Shown here one piece after another: positions 51,712 to 60,603 of a stretch of DNA of 64,000 bases. The DNA is from Agathobacter ruminis (GTDB lineage Bacteria > Bacillota > Clostridia > Lachnospirales > Lachnospiraceae), in contig NZ_PDYG01000001.1 of NCBI RefSeq assembly GCF_002735305.1, forward strand, positions 1-64,000, read 5' to 3'. The translations under genes were made by a program, and so were the position numbers. The notes below the pieces were generated by a model. It did not search any database and was not told the origin of the DNA. It saw only the letters and a program-made list of their open reading frames with translations. Within the stretch, counting starts at the first letter, position 1. Each line of letters begins with the position of its first letter.

Positions 51712-52054
51712 GACAATACCTCCGTTCGTAATCAGATTTATATTTTTGCGCTAAATCCAAGTCTGCCTTAGGAGTCTTTTGTGTTTTCTTGACAAACCCA
51801 TTTGTTAATATAGCCTTTTGCCCCACAAAGAAGAAATAGAAAACCCTTGTAATATTTGATCCTTGCTTTGTCCGAAGTTCAAATATTCCATCTCCTATCG
51901 AACCTGAATAAGGTTCACGAAGCTTTGGGCCATTTGTTTCCAACAAATCAATTGTCCTTAAAGTCTTCGCCTTTATCTTTGGCTCTAACGAATCCAAAAA
52001 CTCCTGAACAGGACACTGACCTTCACTTGTATCATAAAATTCAACTTCAAACAT
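51704..52054 (-). CDS. HigB/RelE-type toxin
   Basis: 116-aa toxin of the RelE superfamily, phage-derived Gp49-like HigB group: MFEVEFYDTSEGQCPVQEFL, DLLETNGPKLREPYSGSIGD and FELRTKQGSNITRVFYFFF with the FFVGQKAILTNGFVKKTQKT end. Predicted ribosome-dependent mRNase. AAAGGAGA lies before the ATG. Confidence 0.9.
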   Translation of the reverse strand: MFEVEFYDTSEGQCPVQEFLDSLEPKIKAKTLRTIDLLETNGPKLREPYSGSIGDGIFELRTKQGSNITRVFYFFFVGQKAILTNGFVKKTQKTPKADLDLAQKYKSDYERRYCHE

Positions 52055-52291
52055 TTCGTTCTCTCCTTTAATAATATGTCGTATTCAACATATTGTCAAT
52101 GCTCATTTATCCATTTAACCCTAGTAACATTTTTTCATAGTAACTCTTCTCTTGTTTTATCAAATAAAACTTTCTCTTCTTTCGGAATCTCAAAAATATA
52201 CTTATAATATATATACTATACTAATCAGATACTACCCTTCAGTCAATACTAATAGTACAATTATATATATTATTAATAAACGAGGTGTATT

Positions 52292-52606
52292 ATGAATGAT
52301 AACTACGGAGAACAGATAAAGCGTTACCGAATCAATCTCGGAATGACTCAAAATCAGGTAGCAACCGAATTAGATGTCACAGCAGGATACATCAGTAACG
52401 TCGAAAATGGCAGAACTGCTATGTCACTTAGACTTCTTATCTACTATGCCAAACTTATGGGAATCACACTTGATGAACTTGTTGGAAATTTAGAACCGGA
52501 CTACATAGCCTCATCCATCGACAACGCGCTGATGGCTGAAATAAAAAAGCTCAATAATGAGGAAAAAGAAAAGCTTCTAAAAACTATTAAATTATGGAAG
52601 AAATAA
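52292..52606 (+). CDS. XRE family regulator
   Basis: 104-aa Cro/C1-type protein: IKRYRINLGMTQNQVATELD then VTAGYISNVENGRTAMSLRL and ITLDELVGNL; a C-terminal helix follows. The only plus-strand gene of the right half. Its AT-rich upstream gap (52055-52291) is shared with the divergent HigB gene. GAGGTG before the ATG. Confidence 0.9.
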   Translation: MNDNYGEQIKRYRINLGMTQNQVATELDVTAGYISNVENGRTAMSLRLLIYYAKLMGITLDELVGNLEPDYIASSIDNALMAEIKKLNNEEKEKLLKTIKLWKK

Positions 52607-52611
52607 GAAAA

Positions 52612-52642
52612 GGCAGCTGTTGCAAAGTTTGCAACAGCTGCC
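52612..52642. terminator. perfect 15-bp hairpin after the XRE gene
   Basis: GGCAGCTGTTGCAAA and TTTGCAACAGCTGCC are perfect complements around one base. A T-rich tail follows on the minus strand (TTTTCTTATTTC), only ACTTCATT on the plus strand. Confidence 0.65.
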
Positions 52643-52674
52643 ACTTCATTCAAGTATTAGGGCTCATTTTGATG

Positions 52675-52806
52675 TCATACGATACCACCATCGCTAATGA
52701 CAAAATGCTCCCCCATTAATTCTTCCTTACCATCTTCAGAATATAGATAACTTCTGTCAGGAATTGCAATAAAAAATACATCTCCATAAATTTCGATTTG
52801 CTTATT
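52675..52806 (-). pseudogene. headless protein fragment before the methyltransferase
   Basis: Forty-three open codons ending at TGA 52675, reading QIEIYGDVFFIAIPDRSYLY then SEDGKEELMGEHFVIS. Preceded in frame by TGA and with no usable start codon, so a remnant. Protein family not recognised. Confidence 0.5.
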
Positions 52807-52821
52807 TCATTATCCTGAAAG

Positions 52822-53610
52822 TTATTTTTTCTTCAGTACTGCCAATGCAGCATAATGAAGTACCTCGAATTGCTCAGGCGCTATTTCATCAAGCAATTTC
52901 CTGTGTTCTACATCCCATTTTTCAAGTTCTTCCTCCGACAATGACGCACCCACGCCTCGAGATGCTTTCATCCGCCCATGCCATGATTCCTTAGTAAAGG
53001 ATATCTTCAAATCGTATTCTTCATGATCTTCCAATTCGAAATACTCATAAGTCACATTGGGGATCCATATTGCATGTTTGGTCTCCCCGGCCCCTGTCCA
53101 GTTAGGACTATATTTCAGAACAAGCTCCTCACTTTTTCCTGCTATCTTATCTTCAAAGGGAAGCCATGCCATATATAGGATCAGCAGCCTTCCATCCGGC
53201 TTAAGAATGTCAGCCAATTTGGGCATAACCCGCTCATGATCGAAATACCAGAAACACTGACAAGCCGTAATTACATCATAGCTTTCTTTTGGAAAATCAA
53301 TTTCTTCTGTAGGTACCGTTTGAAAATCAATCTTCATACCGGCGTCTTCCGACAGGCGTTTCGCTTGTTCTATCTGTTCAGGAGAGATATCAGTTCCTGT
53401 CCAATTTGCTCCATAGCGGTACATATTACGTGGCAGTACGCCGGTTCCTGTCCCAAGATCAAGCACATTCTGTCCATCTATGCAAAGCCCTCTATCTGCG
53501 ATCCTCTGATAAAATTCATTCGGATAGACATCCCTGTATTTTGCGTATTCATCCGAAGTCCTTCCCCAGTCAAACGCCTTCCCGGCATCTATACGTCTAT
53601 CAATTATCAT
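52822..53610 (-). CDS. class I SAM-dependent methyltransferase
   Basis: 262-aa methyltransferase. The SAM-binding motif I is VLDLGTGTGVLPRNM, followed by WTGTDISPEQIEQAKRLSED (motif II) and YDVITACQCFWYFDHERVM (motif III/IV). N-terminal AFDWGRTSDEYAKYRDVYP is typical of small-molecule methyltransferases of the UbiE/Methyltransf_11 kind. Substrate unknown. GGAAGGA before the ATG. Confidence 0.9.
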   Translation of the reverse strand: MIIDRRIDAGKAFDWGRTSDEYAKYRDVYPNEFYQRIADRGLCIDGQNVLDLGTGTGVLPRNMYRYGANWTGTDISPEQIEQAKRLSEDAGMKIDFQTVPTEEIDFPKESYDVITACQCFWYFDHERVMPKLADILKPDGRLLILYMAWLPFEDKIAGKSEELVLKYSPNWTGAGETKHAIWIPNVTYEYFELEDHEEYDLKISFTKESWHGRMKASRGVGASLSEEELEKWDVEHRKLLDEIAPEQFEVLHYAALAVLKKK

Positions 53611-53633
53611 AGAAATAATCCTTCCATTTTCTT

Positions 53634-53849
53634 TTAATATATCTTTTCTATTTCTTCACTGATGCCATATATTTCTTTGAATTCCACCAAATCGTCCTGA
53701 TTTTTTATAAGCATTATTTCTTCAAACGCACCTGTTGCAATATCTTTAAATCCTGCCACTTGCTCTCCATTACAGATAGAGGATTTTATCACAGGCTTCT
53801 TGGATGATTTGTCATAGGTTTTCTTCTCAATTCTTCGCTTAAAAAACAT
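53634..53849 (-). CDS. conserved small protein (71 aa)
   Basis: Starts MFFKRRIEKKTYDKSSKKPV, then SSICNGEQVAGFKDIATGAF and EEIMLIKNQDDLVEFKEIYG. This short type is common in Clostridia as far as I recall, with no proven function. The ATG at 53849 has GGGGGAGAG upstream, and the stop lies 23 bases before the methyltransferase. Confidence 0.75.
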   Translation of the reverse strand: MFFKRRIEKKTYDKSSKKPVIKSSICNGEQVAGFKDIATGAFEEIMLIKNQDDLVEFKEIYGISEEIEKIY

Positions 53850-53871
53850 AAGTCTCTCCCCCAATCCTTGC

Positions 53872-54324
53872 TCAAAGCTTATACTGCATGAAATTTTCAT
53901 TATGCTTAAATCCATATGAGGTATACAACTTCACTCCCATATCAGAAGCTGTGATTTGAACTGTTCCACAACCATATGCTTTTGCCTCATTTACAACTCT
54001 ATCAAGCAGTTCTTTAGCAATTCCTTGCCGTCTGTATTCTGGATTTGTATACATACTTGATAATAAGCCTATTCTGCCAGATGGACATCCAAAATAAGGA
54101 GGTTTCTCAACAAAAGACATACCACTAGTACCAATAATTTTATCTCCATCAAAAGCTAACCAGGAAACAAAGGTTCCATCTGCCATATGTCTGCTATAAT
54201 AATCCTTAAGAGCCGGAGGTAAATCTATATCCTCTTTAGCCCCTTCTTCTCTCAGTTGATTTATACGCATTTTTATAAAGGTATTCAGGTCAGTTTCAGT
54301 AAGTTTTTTATAAACTATTCCCAT
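53872..54324 (-). CDS. GNAT family N-acetyltransferase
   Basis: 150-aa acetyltransferase. Acetyl-CoA loop motif A is NPEYRRQGIAKELLDRVVNE; motif B-like end is ITASDMGVKLYTSYGFKHNE. Start MGIVYKKLTETDLNTFIKMR with GGGGGG upstream. Substrate unknown. One of four acetyltransferases in the right-hand accessory region. Confidence 0.88.
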   Translation of the reverse strand: MGIVYKKLTETDLNTFIKMRINQLREEGAKEDIDLPPALKDYYSRHMADGTFVSWLAFDGDKIIGTSGMSFVEKPPYFGCPSGRIGLLSSMYTNPEYRRQGIAKELLDRVVNEAKAYGCGTVQITASDMGVKLYTSYGFKHNENFMQYKL

Positions 54325-54353
54325 TTTGTTCCCCCCTACAAACTTGAATTATC

Positions 54354-54644
54354 CTAAGAATCCATCTTATTCTTCAACTTATTTACCAGAGATGCATCTA
54401 ATTTGGTTAGAAGCTCCTGCATCGAAATTTGGCCAGACTTTCTTATTTCCTTAAGTTGTTCAGAATCCTTTATTTTTCTATCAGCTTCACTTTTAGGATA
54501 TCCTTGCCCGAATGGTTCTGAAAAAAGAGCTTCTATTGTTCTTTCAAGATTTTCAACACCTGACCATGTATAATCTTCACCTAATGGTAAAGATATCGCA
54601 TTTCCATTATTTATCTGTGCAAATAATATCAGCAGGTAGCAATG
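54354..54644 (-). pseudogene. headless frame directly after an acetyltransferase stop
   Basis: About 95 open codons in the same frame as the acetyltransferase at 54645-55088, starting right after its TAG: INNGNAISLPLGEDYTWSGV, NLERTIEALFSEPFGQGYPK, SGQISMQELLTKLDASLVNK. No start codon before an internal ATG at about 54420. Either a remnant of another gene or once the C-terminal domain of a longer protein. Confidence 0.5.
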
Positions 54645-55088
54645 CTATAATACTATTCTCATAGATGCCGTTCCGTTTTCGCAGCCTAATTCCTCAAAAT
54701 CCATACGCTTATATAATTCATAAGCTGTTTTCATCACTTCAGGTTTAGTAGTAAATGTCAATTGGTCATACCCAAGCGTCCGTGCCTTCTCTGTCATGGA
54801 ATTAAGCAGAACTCTTGCATACCCTTTCCCACGATACTCAGGTTTAATAAACAATCGTTTTCCTTCGCAGCCTGTGGCATCTACTTTTTTTATAGCTATA
54901 CAGCCTGCAGGTTCACCATTTTCATAGCCAACAAGAATCGCTCCACCCTTGTAAAAATTATTTAAATCAGCCAATTCTTTATCAAAAGAAACAAAGCATC
55001 CCTCGGCACCTTTAATCTGAGAATACTCAATGAATAACGCTTTTGCCACCTCTGTATCATTACATTCTTTTACCTCAAAAGTTCCCAA
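54645..55088 (-). CDS. GNAT family N-acetyltransferase
   Basis: 147-aa acetyltransferase starting at TTG 55088 (AAGGAGA upstream). Motif A reads KPEYRGKGYARVLLNSMTEK; the C-terminal YKRMDFEELGCENGTASMRI closes the fold. It overlaps the HD-domain gene by 19 bases. The frame after its stop stays open for 95 codons (see next entry left). Confidence 0.87.
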   Translation of the reverse strand: MGTFEVKECNDTEVAKALFIEYSQIKGAEGCFVSFDKELADLNNFYKGGAILVGYENGEPAGCIAIKKVDATGCEGKRLFIKPEYRGKGYARVLLNSMTEKARTLGYDQLTFTTKPEVMKTAYELYKRMDFEELGCENGTASMRIVL

Positions 55089-55654
55089 TTTTTGTTATCT
55101 CCTTCTATCTTTTTCATTGTGTCTTCTAAAATTGCCTCTCGCAATTCTGTAAGCCAAGAGGAAAACGCTACGGTGTCGAATGCGTAGGTCTTGTTGAGTT
55201 CAAACTCATTTTCAGACCAAGTATCAAGTGGCGATTCATTATGCTGAATCAAGGCTTCTAGTTTATCTAGTGATTTATAAAGCTTAGCTTCCTTTGTTTC
55301 TTGTGCATCCATTTCTTTATAAAGTGCCGCTAGGTCTTCTGATAATTCTGCAGGAAGCGTTTTTACCCACTGATTTAATAATGAATCTTCAACTTCTCTA
55401 TCAGAATCAGTCTTTACAAAAGTTGGAATATCGCCTGTAAAGCACTCGCCAAGATCATGTATCAGGCACATATCAACTACCTTATTTATATCAATATCTT
55501 TAAATTCGTGTCTTAATAAAAAAGCCATAAGCGAAATACGCCAACTATGCTCAGCTACGCTTTCCGTCCTGCGTTTTGTTGTTGTGCAATGTCTTGGGGT
55601 ATCTTTTAGTCTTTCCGCAACATGCAATATTTCCAAATACTCTCTAGCATCCAT
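55070..55654 (-). CDS. HD-domain hydrolase (YfbR/HDDC2-like)
   Basis: 194-aa metal-dependent phosphohydrolase. Histidines and aspartates in VAEHSWRISLMAFLLRHEF and VVDMCLIHDLGECFTGDI form the HD site; EAKLYKSLDKLEALIQHNE follows. Similar proteins are 5'-deoxynucleotidases. GGAGATAG before the ATG. Confidence 0.88.
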   Translation of the reverse strand: MDAREYLEILHVAERLKDTPRHCTTTKRRTESVAEHSWRISLMAFLLRHEFKDIDINKVVDMCLIHDLGECFTGDIPTFVKTDSDREVEDSLLNQWVKTLPAELSEDLAALYKEMDAQETKEAKLYKSLDKLEALIQHNESPLDTWSENEFELNKTYAFDTVAFSSWLTELREAILEDTMKKIEGDNKNWELLR

Positions 55655-55674
55655 AGTATCTATCTCCTATTTTC

Positions 55675-56058
55675 CTAAATTGTGATTTCGATCTGATTAC
55701 CCTCGATTGCAACAATGCAGCTTTCATAATAGCCATCCCCGGTTGTTCTTGGTCCACTTACCACTTCAAATCCATCGGCTTTAAGACAATGTGTCAATTC
55801 ATCGACGCGTTCCTTGCTTCCTACCGAGAATGCGATGTGGATCAGTCCTGTACGATTCAGAAATTTCTCCTCGTCAGCCATATCCGGCTTGTTCATGATT
55901 TCAAGTCTCGCTCCATCGTCGAAAGAAATGAAGTAGGAACGGAAATCGGTTTTTGTATTGTGATAACCATCATTCGATTTCCCTTCGAGATATTTAACAA
56001 AGAAATCTCTGGCCGTTTCTATATCATTGACATACATTGCAACATGTTCAATTCTCAT
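55675..56058 (-). CDS. VOC family (glyoxalase/bleomycin-resistance fold) protein
   Basis: 127-aa protein: [20 protein letters not shown], then [30 protein letters not shown] and [19 protein letters not shown]. Conserved His and two Glu would bind a metal. Substrate unknown. GAGGACAGAG upstream of the ATG. Confidence 0.88.
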   Translation of the reverse strand: MRIEHVAMYVNDIETARDFFVKYLEGKSNDGYHNTKTDFRSYFISFDDGARLEIMNKPDMADEEKFLNRTGLIHIAFSVGSKERVDELTHCLKADGFEVVSGPRTTGDGYYESCIVAIEGNQIEITI

Positions 56059-56145
56059 ACTCTGTCCTCACTCTCAAATGCTTCATTATATAATTTTATA
56101 TTTAACGTTCAAAATCAAGCATATCTCACATCTCCCCCGACTGTT

Positions 56146-57531
56146 TTATTTATACATATCATCCAATGTAATTAATTTACAATCACTTGCATTCTCTTTC
56201 ACATATTCTGAAAAACCACCAAGAGAAAACACGCATACTACTGGATTGGTTGTAGGAATATATTTTATTTTATCCAATAATTTTTCATATTCAGTTTTGT
56301 CAAACTGAGAATTTTTAAATTTGCATTCCCCAACTAAAAGAATTTGTTTTCCATTCTTTCCCAGCAAATCAATTTCAATTTGCTTCTGTTTTCTCTCTTC
56401 ATCTAATACTGTATCCTGGTAGTCTGCAATATCAGTAAGAATAGGGAAATCATCTACACCTGCATGTGACAAAAGATATTCCTTTGCCATTTTTTCAAAT
56501 ACTTTTCCCATAAAATCGTGTAAATGATCTTTTACCGCAGAGTAAAAATAGGATTCACCGTTATCTGCATTTATAAGACTGGTTGCTCTATTTACATATT
56601 TGAACCAAAATTCAAGCATACTATCATTAAGAATATAATACGGTTTCTTTGTAACTCGCCTTTCCAGCAATTCGGCCTTAACAAGTACTTTTAATGGATA
56701 AGTCACTTCATCAACCCCAACATACGATGCAATTTCACTATTCTTTGTATGCCCAGTTGCTACTGCAGAAATAATAGAATTGTATAATGCTGGATTTTTT
56801 TTGTCGTTACTGACTACCGTTTTAATTTGCTCTTCTGAAAAGTATCCACCAACAGAATAAAACTGGTCAATTATATTTTCTTCCAAAGATTCAGATACAT
56901 CAAACTGTTCGATATACTTTGCAACACCATTTGTAAGTCCATAACAAATAGCTTTTTCTTCGTTAGTATATCCATCCAGAAATTCTGCAGTTTCAATATA
57001 ATTAAAAGGACGCAACTTTAATTCTAGGTCGCTTCGACCATGCAAAGGAGCTGTTTCTGCCAACACTTCATCCTTCATAAAACTAACCAAAGAGCCGCAT
57101 ATTATAAAGAACAGATTACCTTTTTTCCACTTTGTATCAATCTGCTTCTGAAGAACAGACTGAATATAAGGGCACTGTTTTGCAAGATAAGGATATTCAT
57201 CTATAAAAAAAACTATTCTTTCCTTTTCAGCCTGTTTTCCTATATAATCAAATAAATTTTCAAAACTATTAAAACTAATATTTCCTAACAATTCCGGTGA
57301 CAAGGTATTTAAAACAGATTCCGTCATCATAGATAATAGTTCTGCCTCACCTCGTTCAACTGCTGTGAAAGATATGCTCTTGCAGTCATGATCATGCATG
57401 AATTTATTAATAAGTTTCGTTTTACCAATTCGACGACGTCCATACAGAACAGTCATTACAAAACCGCTCTGTTTAAATTTCTTATCAAGAATTCTTAATT
57501 CTGTTGTTCTACCTCTAAATATATCCTGCAT
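56146..57531 (-). CDS. AAA ATPase with C-terminal DUF234 nuclease-like domain
   Basis: 461-aa ATPase of the archaeal-type family (ATPase_2). Walker A VLYGRRRIGKTKLINKF near the N-terminus, Walker B RIVFFIDEYPYLAKQ, then a winged-helix section, and a DUF234 end with EIDLLGKNGKQILLVGECKF, a PD-(D/E)xK-like motif. I chose ATG 57531, with GGAGGTG directly upstream, over a start 51 codons earlier. Function unknown; such genes are common in islands. Confidence 0.88.
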   Translation of the reverse strand: MQDIFRGRTTELRILDKKFKQSGFVMTVLYGRRRIGKTKLINKFMHDHDCKSISFTAVERGEAELLSMMTESVLNTLSPELLGNISFNSFENLFDYIGKQAEKERIVFFIDEYPYLAKQCPYIQSVLQKQIDTKWKKGNLFFIICGSLVSFMKDEVLAETAPLHGRSDLELKLRPFNYIETAEFLDGYTNEEKAICYGLTNGVAKYIEQFDVSESLEENIIDQFYSVGGYFSEEQIKTVVSNDKKNPALYNSIISAVATGHTKNSEIASYVGVDEVTYPLKVLVKAELLERRVTKKPYYILNDSMLEFWFKYVNRATSLINADNGESYFYSAVKDHLHDFMGKVFEKMAKEYLLSHAGVDDFPILTDIADYQDTVLDEERKQKQIEIDLLGKNGKQILLVGECKFKNSQFDKTEYEKLLDKIKYIPTTNPVVCVFSLGGFSEYVKENASDCKLITLDDMYK

Positions 57532-57561
57532 ATGGCACCTCCATAAGTCGTAACCAATCTC

Positions 57562-57594
57562 ACCGAAGTTTACTTCGTCGAAATGAACTTCGGT
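57562..57594. promoter_or_regulatory. inverted repeat in the ATPase leader
   Basis: ACCGAAGTT and AACTTCGGT are perfect complements 15 bases apart, with two more GAAGT/ACTTC halves inside. It lies 31 bases before the ATPase start and can form a hairpin in the mRNA or bind a protein. Confidence 0.6.
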
Positions 57595-57650
57595 AAAATA
57601 ATTATATACATAAATGCACCAACTAGCAAGCAAAAGAGTAGCTACCTCTT

Positions 57651-57708
57651 TTGAGATAACTGCTATGTAACGTTCAATATTCAATTAGGTCGACAAATTG
57701 AATTTGTC
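57651..57708. repeat. interspersed repeat copy A (58 bp)
   Basis: Shares TTGAGATAACTGCT, then TAACGTTCAATATT, AATTAG and GACAAATT..GAATTTG with copy B at 59594-59652, about nine in ten bases the same. It ends in a near-palindrome GACAAATTGAATTTGTC. It lies 32 bases after the stop of the YoaP-type acetyltransferase gene. Confidence 0.82.
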
Positions 57709-57739
57709 AGTCTACATTGTATTCCGGTTAATACGAATA

Positions 57740-58486
57740 TCACTTTCCTGTAAGTTTTAAGAATTTCTTATCGTTCATTTGCTCGTTTGTAACATACTCC
57801 CCATCATGGAACAACGCATAATTCGTAATCGGTGTCGGTGCATTCTGTGCTTCTTCTTTGCTTTCAAGATGTATTGCCTTGAATGCAATACCATTTTCTT
57901 TTGCCGTCTGCTCCAAAACCGGGACATATTTTGCATTGAACGGACACTGATTCGTATAGTACAGAACATATCCATGCTCTTCTATATGCGGATGTTTTGC
58001 ACATTCCTTAAACACCGGAGCTTTTGCATTTTTATCGAACGGCATATACCAAAGCTGAATACCATTATCAGCTTCATCGCTCACGGCAAATCCTTTATAC
58101 TTCAGAAACTTCGGATCAGCCAGAAACGGTTTCTTCTTTGAAGCGCAAAGAATACAAAGCCCTTTTTTCCCCTTTTCCTTACTATCTTCGATGCAGGCAG
58201 TAAGTAGATCAGTAGAATACCCATGTCCTTTGAAAGCCCCGGACACCCAAAGACAGTCAATGTACATATATCCATCTGCCTCTATCGGAATCCATGCGTT
58301 TTCCGCCGGGATATATTCGATAAAGCACTTTCCACGCTCTACGCTCTTTAAGAAAACAAGTCCTTCATCAAACCTCTCCGAAAGCCATGCCTTCTTAGAA
58401 GAAACCTGAACATCCTTATTATTTGATATTGCACAGCAAATATGCTCCTCTTCGAGGTTATCTTTTGTTACATAAACATATTCCAT
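57740..58486 (-). CDS. GNAT acetyltransferase with YoaP domain
   Basis: 248-aa protein. The N-terminal half is an acetyltransferase (MYIDCLWVSGAFKGHGYSTD, LLTACIEDSKEKGKKGLCIL), the C-terminal half a YoaP-like domain (YVLYYTNQCPFNAKYVPVLE, TPITNYALFHDGEYVTNEQM) with a thioredoxin-like Cys. ATG 58486 follows AAAGGAG. Substrate unknown. Confidence 0.85.
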   Translation of the reverse strand: MEYVYVTKDNLEEEHICCAISNNKDVQVSSKKAWLSERFDEGLVFLKSVERGKCFIEYIPAENAWIPIEADGYMYIDCLWVSGAFKGHGYSTDLLTACIEDSKEKGKKGLCILCASKKKPFLADPKFLKYKGFAVSDEADNGIQLWYMPFDKNAKAPVFKECAKHPHIEEHGYVLYYTNQCPFNAKYVPVLEQTAKENGIAFKAIHLESKEEAQNAPTPITNYALFHDGEYVTNEQMNDKKFLKLTGK

Positions 58487-58572
58487 GTCCGCTCCTTTCA
58501 ATAATATGCCAAGGAACACTTAAGCTTCTTGGCATAGATAATAATATCTTTCCAAGCAAGTTAAAAGTTATT

Positions 58573-59049
58573 CTAAGAAGCTCTGTATTCCATCAATGTC
58601 GTATTCTGCCATTCTCCGAAGCGGTCTTTGGCAATTCTTTCCCTGTAACCGATTTCCCTGAAACCGCATTTCTTATGCAATCCAATGCTTGCTTTATTAA
58701 TCGAAAAAATCGCGGAATAAATACTCCAAAATCCTTCTTTTACTGACTGGGAAATTAATGCTTTGACAAGCGATGTGCCAATGCCATGGCCGCGATAGTT
58801 TTGATCTACATAAATGCTCATTTCGACGCATCCCTTGTAGGCGCATCTGCTTGAGGAAGGACTAATCGCAACCCATCCTACGACAACTCCGTCTTCTTCA
58901 TAAACGAATCTGCAAGTCTTGATATGGCTTTTGTCCCATTCCTCAAAACTCGGGCATACTGTATTAAATGTCGCAGTACCGCCTTCCAATCCCTGTTTGT
59001 AGATTTCAGCTACTCTAGTCCAATCGCTTGCTACCATTTCTCTAACCAC
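58573..59049 (-). CDS. GNAT acetyltransferase, phosphinothricin acetyltransferase-like
   Basis: 158-aa acetyltransferase. VREMVASDWTRVAEIYKQGL and GTATFNTVCPSFEEWDKSH are typical of the PAT/Bar group; motif A is DQNYRGHGIGTSLVKALISQ; the end reads CGFREIGYRERIAKDRFGEW. I chose GTG 59049, seven bases after GAGGAGG, as the start; it overlaps the MarR gene by eight bases, so both are coupled. Real substrate may be another amine. Confidence 0.87.
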   Translation of the reverse strand: MVREMVASDWTRVAEIYKQGLEGGTATFNTVCPSFEEWDKSHIKTCRFVYEEDGVVVGWVAISPSSSRCAYKGCVEMSIYVDQNYRGHGIGTSLVKALISQSVKEGFWSIYSAIFSINKASIGLHKKCGFREIGYRERIAKDRFGEWQNTTLMEYRAS

Positions 59050-59485
59050 AACAAGTTCCCTCCTCACTCTCAATTGCTTCATTATATAATTTTAATGATT
59101 CAAGAACCTGTTCCTGCTTGTCTTCCGGAATTCTTGAAAATACTTTTCTAAACTTCTCGTACATATCATTCTCAATCTGATTGAATCGTGCTTCGCCTTC
59201 CTTCGTCAAAGTAAGGACAACGCTTCTTCGATCTGTTTTAGAAGGTTCTCTTGTAACCAAGCCCTTTTGTACGAGTTCCTCAACAGATCTGCTTACAGCA
59301 CTTTTGTCAATCTTAAGCACACTTGCCAATTCTTTCACACAGATTCCCGGTTTTCGTCCAATCTCTACCACCAGAAAGCACTGGGCAGTATTCACCGAGC
59401 ACTGGCAACAATCTGAACTGTTCATCGTATCGAGATTACATTCAAGCATTCTGGTGTATTCACGAAACATTTTGACCTTATCCAT
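59042..59485 (-). CDS. MarR family regulator with cysteine clusters
   Basis: 147-aa winged-helix regulator: VKELASVLKIDKSAVSRSVE, ELVQKGLVTREPSKTDRRSV. Unusual are the cysteines: SSDCCQCSVNTAQC in the N-terminal helix and CC near the C-terminus. This suggests sensing of oxidants or metals such as arsenic, an inference. It is coupled with the acetyltransferase that follows and presumably controls it. Confidence 0.88.
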   Translation of the reverse strand: MDKVKMFREYTRMLECNLDTMNSSDCCQCSVNTAQCFLVVEIGRKPGICVKELASVLKIDKSAVSRSVEELVQKGLVTREPSKTDRRSVVLTLTKEGEARFNQIENDMYEKFRKVFSRIPEDKQEQVLESLKLYNEAIESEEGTCCG

Positions 59486-59593
59486 ATCATTTCCTCCTTA
59501 CGGATATAAATGATAATTGCAATAGTTGCGTTTGTCAACTATTTAATTCTTTCGCTATAGGCAACTGTTTAAGCGCAATTTCCAAAAATACCG

Positions 59594-59652
59594 TTGAGAT
59601 AACTGCTACGTAACGTTCAATATTTAATTAGATAGACAAATTTGAATTTGCC
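59594..59652. repeat. interspersed repeat copy B (59 bp)
   Basis: Same unit as copy A at 57651-57708, differing by about seven bases and one insertion. Like copy A it lies just after a minus-strand gene (13 bases past the EamA stop). Confidence 0.82.
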
Positions 59653-59664
59653 GTTATTTGTTTC

Positions 59665-60531
59665 CTATGCCCAGATTGCCATCGCCAAAGTGCCGACAAC
59701 GATCAGAATCAACCCGGCAAGCGCCTTTCTGCTCAACTTTTCTTTGAATACGAAATAGGAAAAAGCGACGGAAACGATAATGCTGAGCTTATCGATTGGT
59801 ACGACAACGCTGACGACGCCGTTCTGTATGGAGTAATAGTAACAGAGCCATGATGCGCCTGTGGCAATCCCGGACAGAGCTATGAATACAAGTTCTTTTG
59901 AATCAGTATTTTTCAGTTCAGCACCTTTGCCTTTAACGAAGACGATCAGCCAAGCCATAACAAGCACAACACATGTACGGATCGCCGTCCCGAGATTTGA
60001 TTCTACTTCCGTTATGCCGATCTTTCCCAGAATAGAGGTCAGGGCAGCAAAAACAGCGGAACCGATCGCGTAGGGCAGCCACGTGCGCTTTGTGTCCTTT
60101 GCTTCAGTTTTCTTCTTTTCGATCATCAGAAACACGCCTGCCGCAAGAAATGCAGTACCGATCAGCTTGACCGCCAGATGTTCTGTCTCACTGAAAAGGA
60201 TGATTGCGAGAAGCACTGTCAGAACCGTGCTGGATTTATCGACGGGTACGACCTTGTTCACATCACCGACGGACAGGGCTTTAAAATAGCAGATCCACGA
60301 AGCTCCTGTCGCAAGGCCGGACAGAATTAAGAAGATGATAGATTTTGCCGATATTTCCGTGATCGTTCCGGCAGAGCCAACGATAAACACCATGATCCAG
60401 GCAAAAAGGAGTACAACGACCGTCCGCAGAGCAGTCGCCACGTCTGAATCAGTCTTTTTGATCCCACATTTCGCAAGTATCGCCGTAAGTCCGGCAAAGA
60501 GCGCGGACAAAGCCGCCATGATCAGCCACAT
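59665..60531 (-). CDS. EamA family (DMT superfamily) transporter
   Basis: 288-aa membrane protein with ten hydrophobic segments in two EamA repeats, each ending in GATGASW (ILSGLATGASWICYFKALS and ALSGIATGASWLCYYYSIQ). Family members export metabolites or drugs. GGGGGAAG before the ATG. Substrate unknown. Confidence 0.92.
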   Translation of the reverse strand: MWLIMAALSALFAGLTAILAKCGIKKTDSDVATALRTVVVLLFAWIMVFIVGSAGTITEISAKSIIFLILSGLATGASWICYFKALSVGDVNKVVPVDKSSTVLTVLLAIILFSETEHLAVKLIGTAFLAAGVFLMIEKKKTEAKDTKRTWLPYAIGSAVFAALTSILGKIGITEVESNLGTAIRTCVVLVMAWLIVFVKGKGAELKNTDSKELVFIALSGIATGASWLCYYYSIQNGVVSVVVPIDKLSIIVSVAFSYFVFKEKLSRKALAGLILIVVGTLAMAIWA

Positions 60532-60603
60532 ATCTTCCCCCTATTCATTGTCATATATTCTGGTAATTCTCGTCCATCAATTATCTCTAAGATAAATCCC
60601 GAT

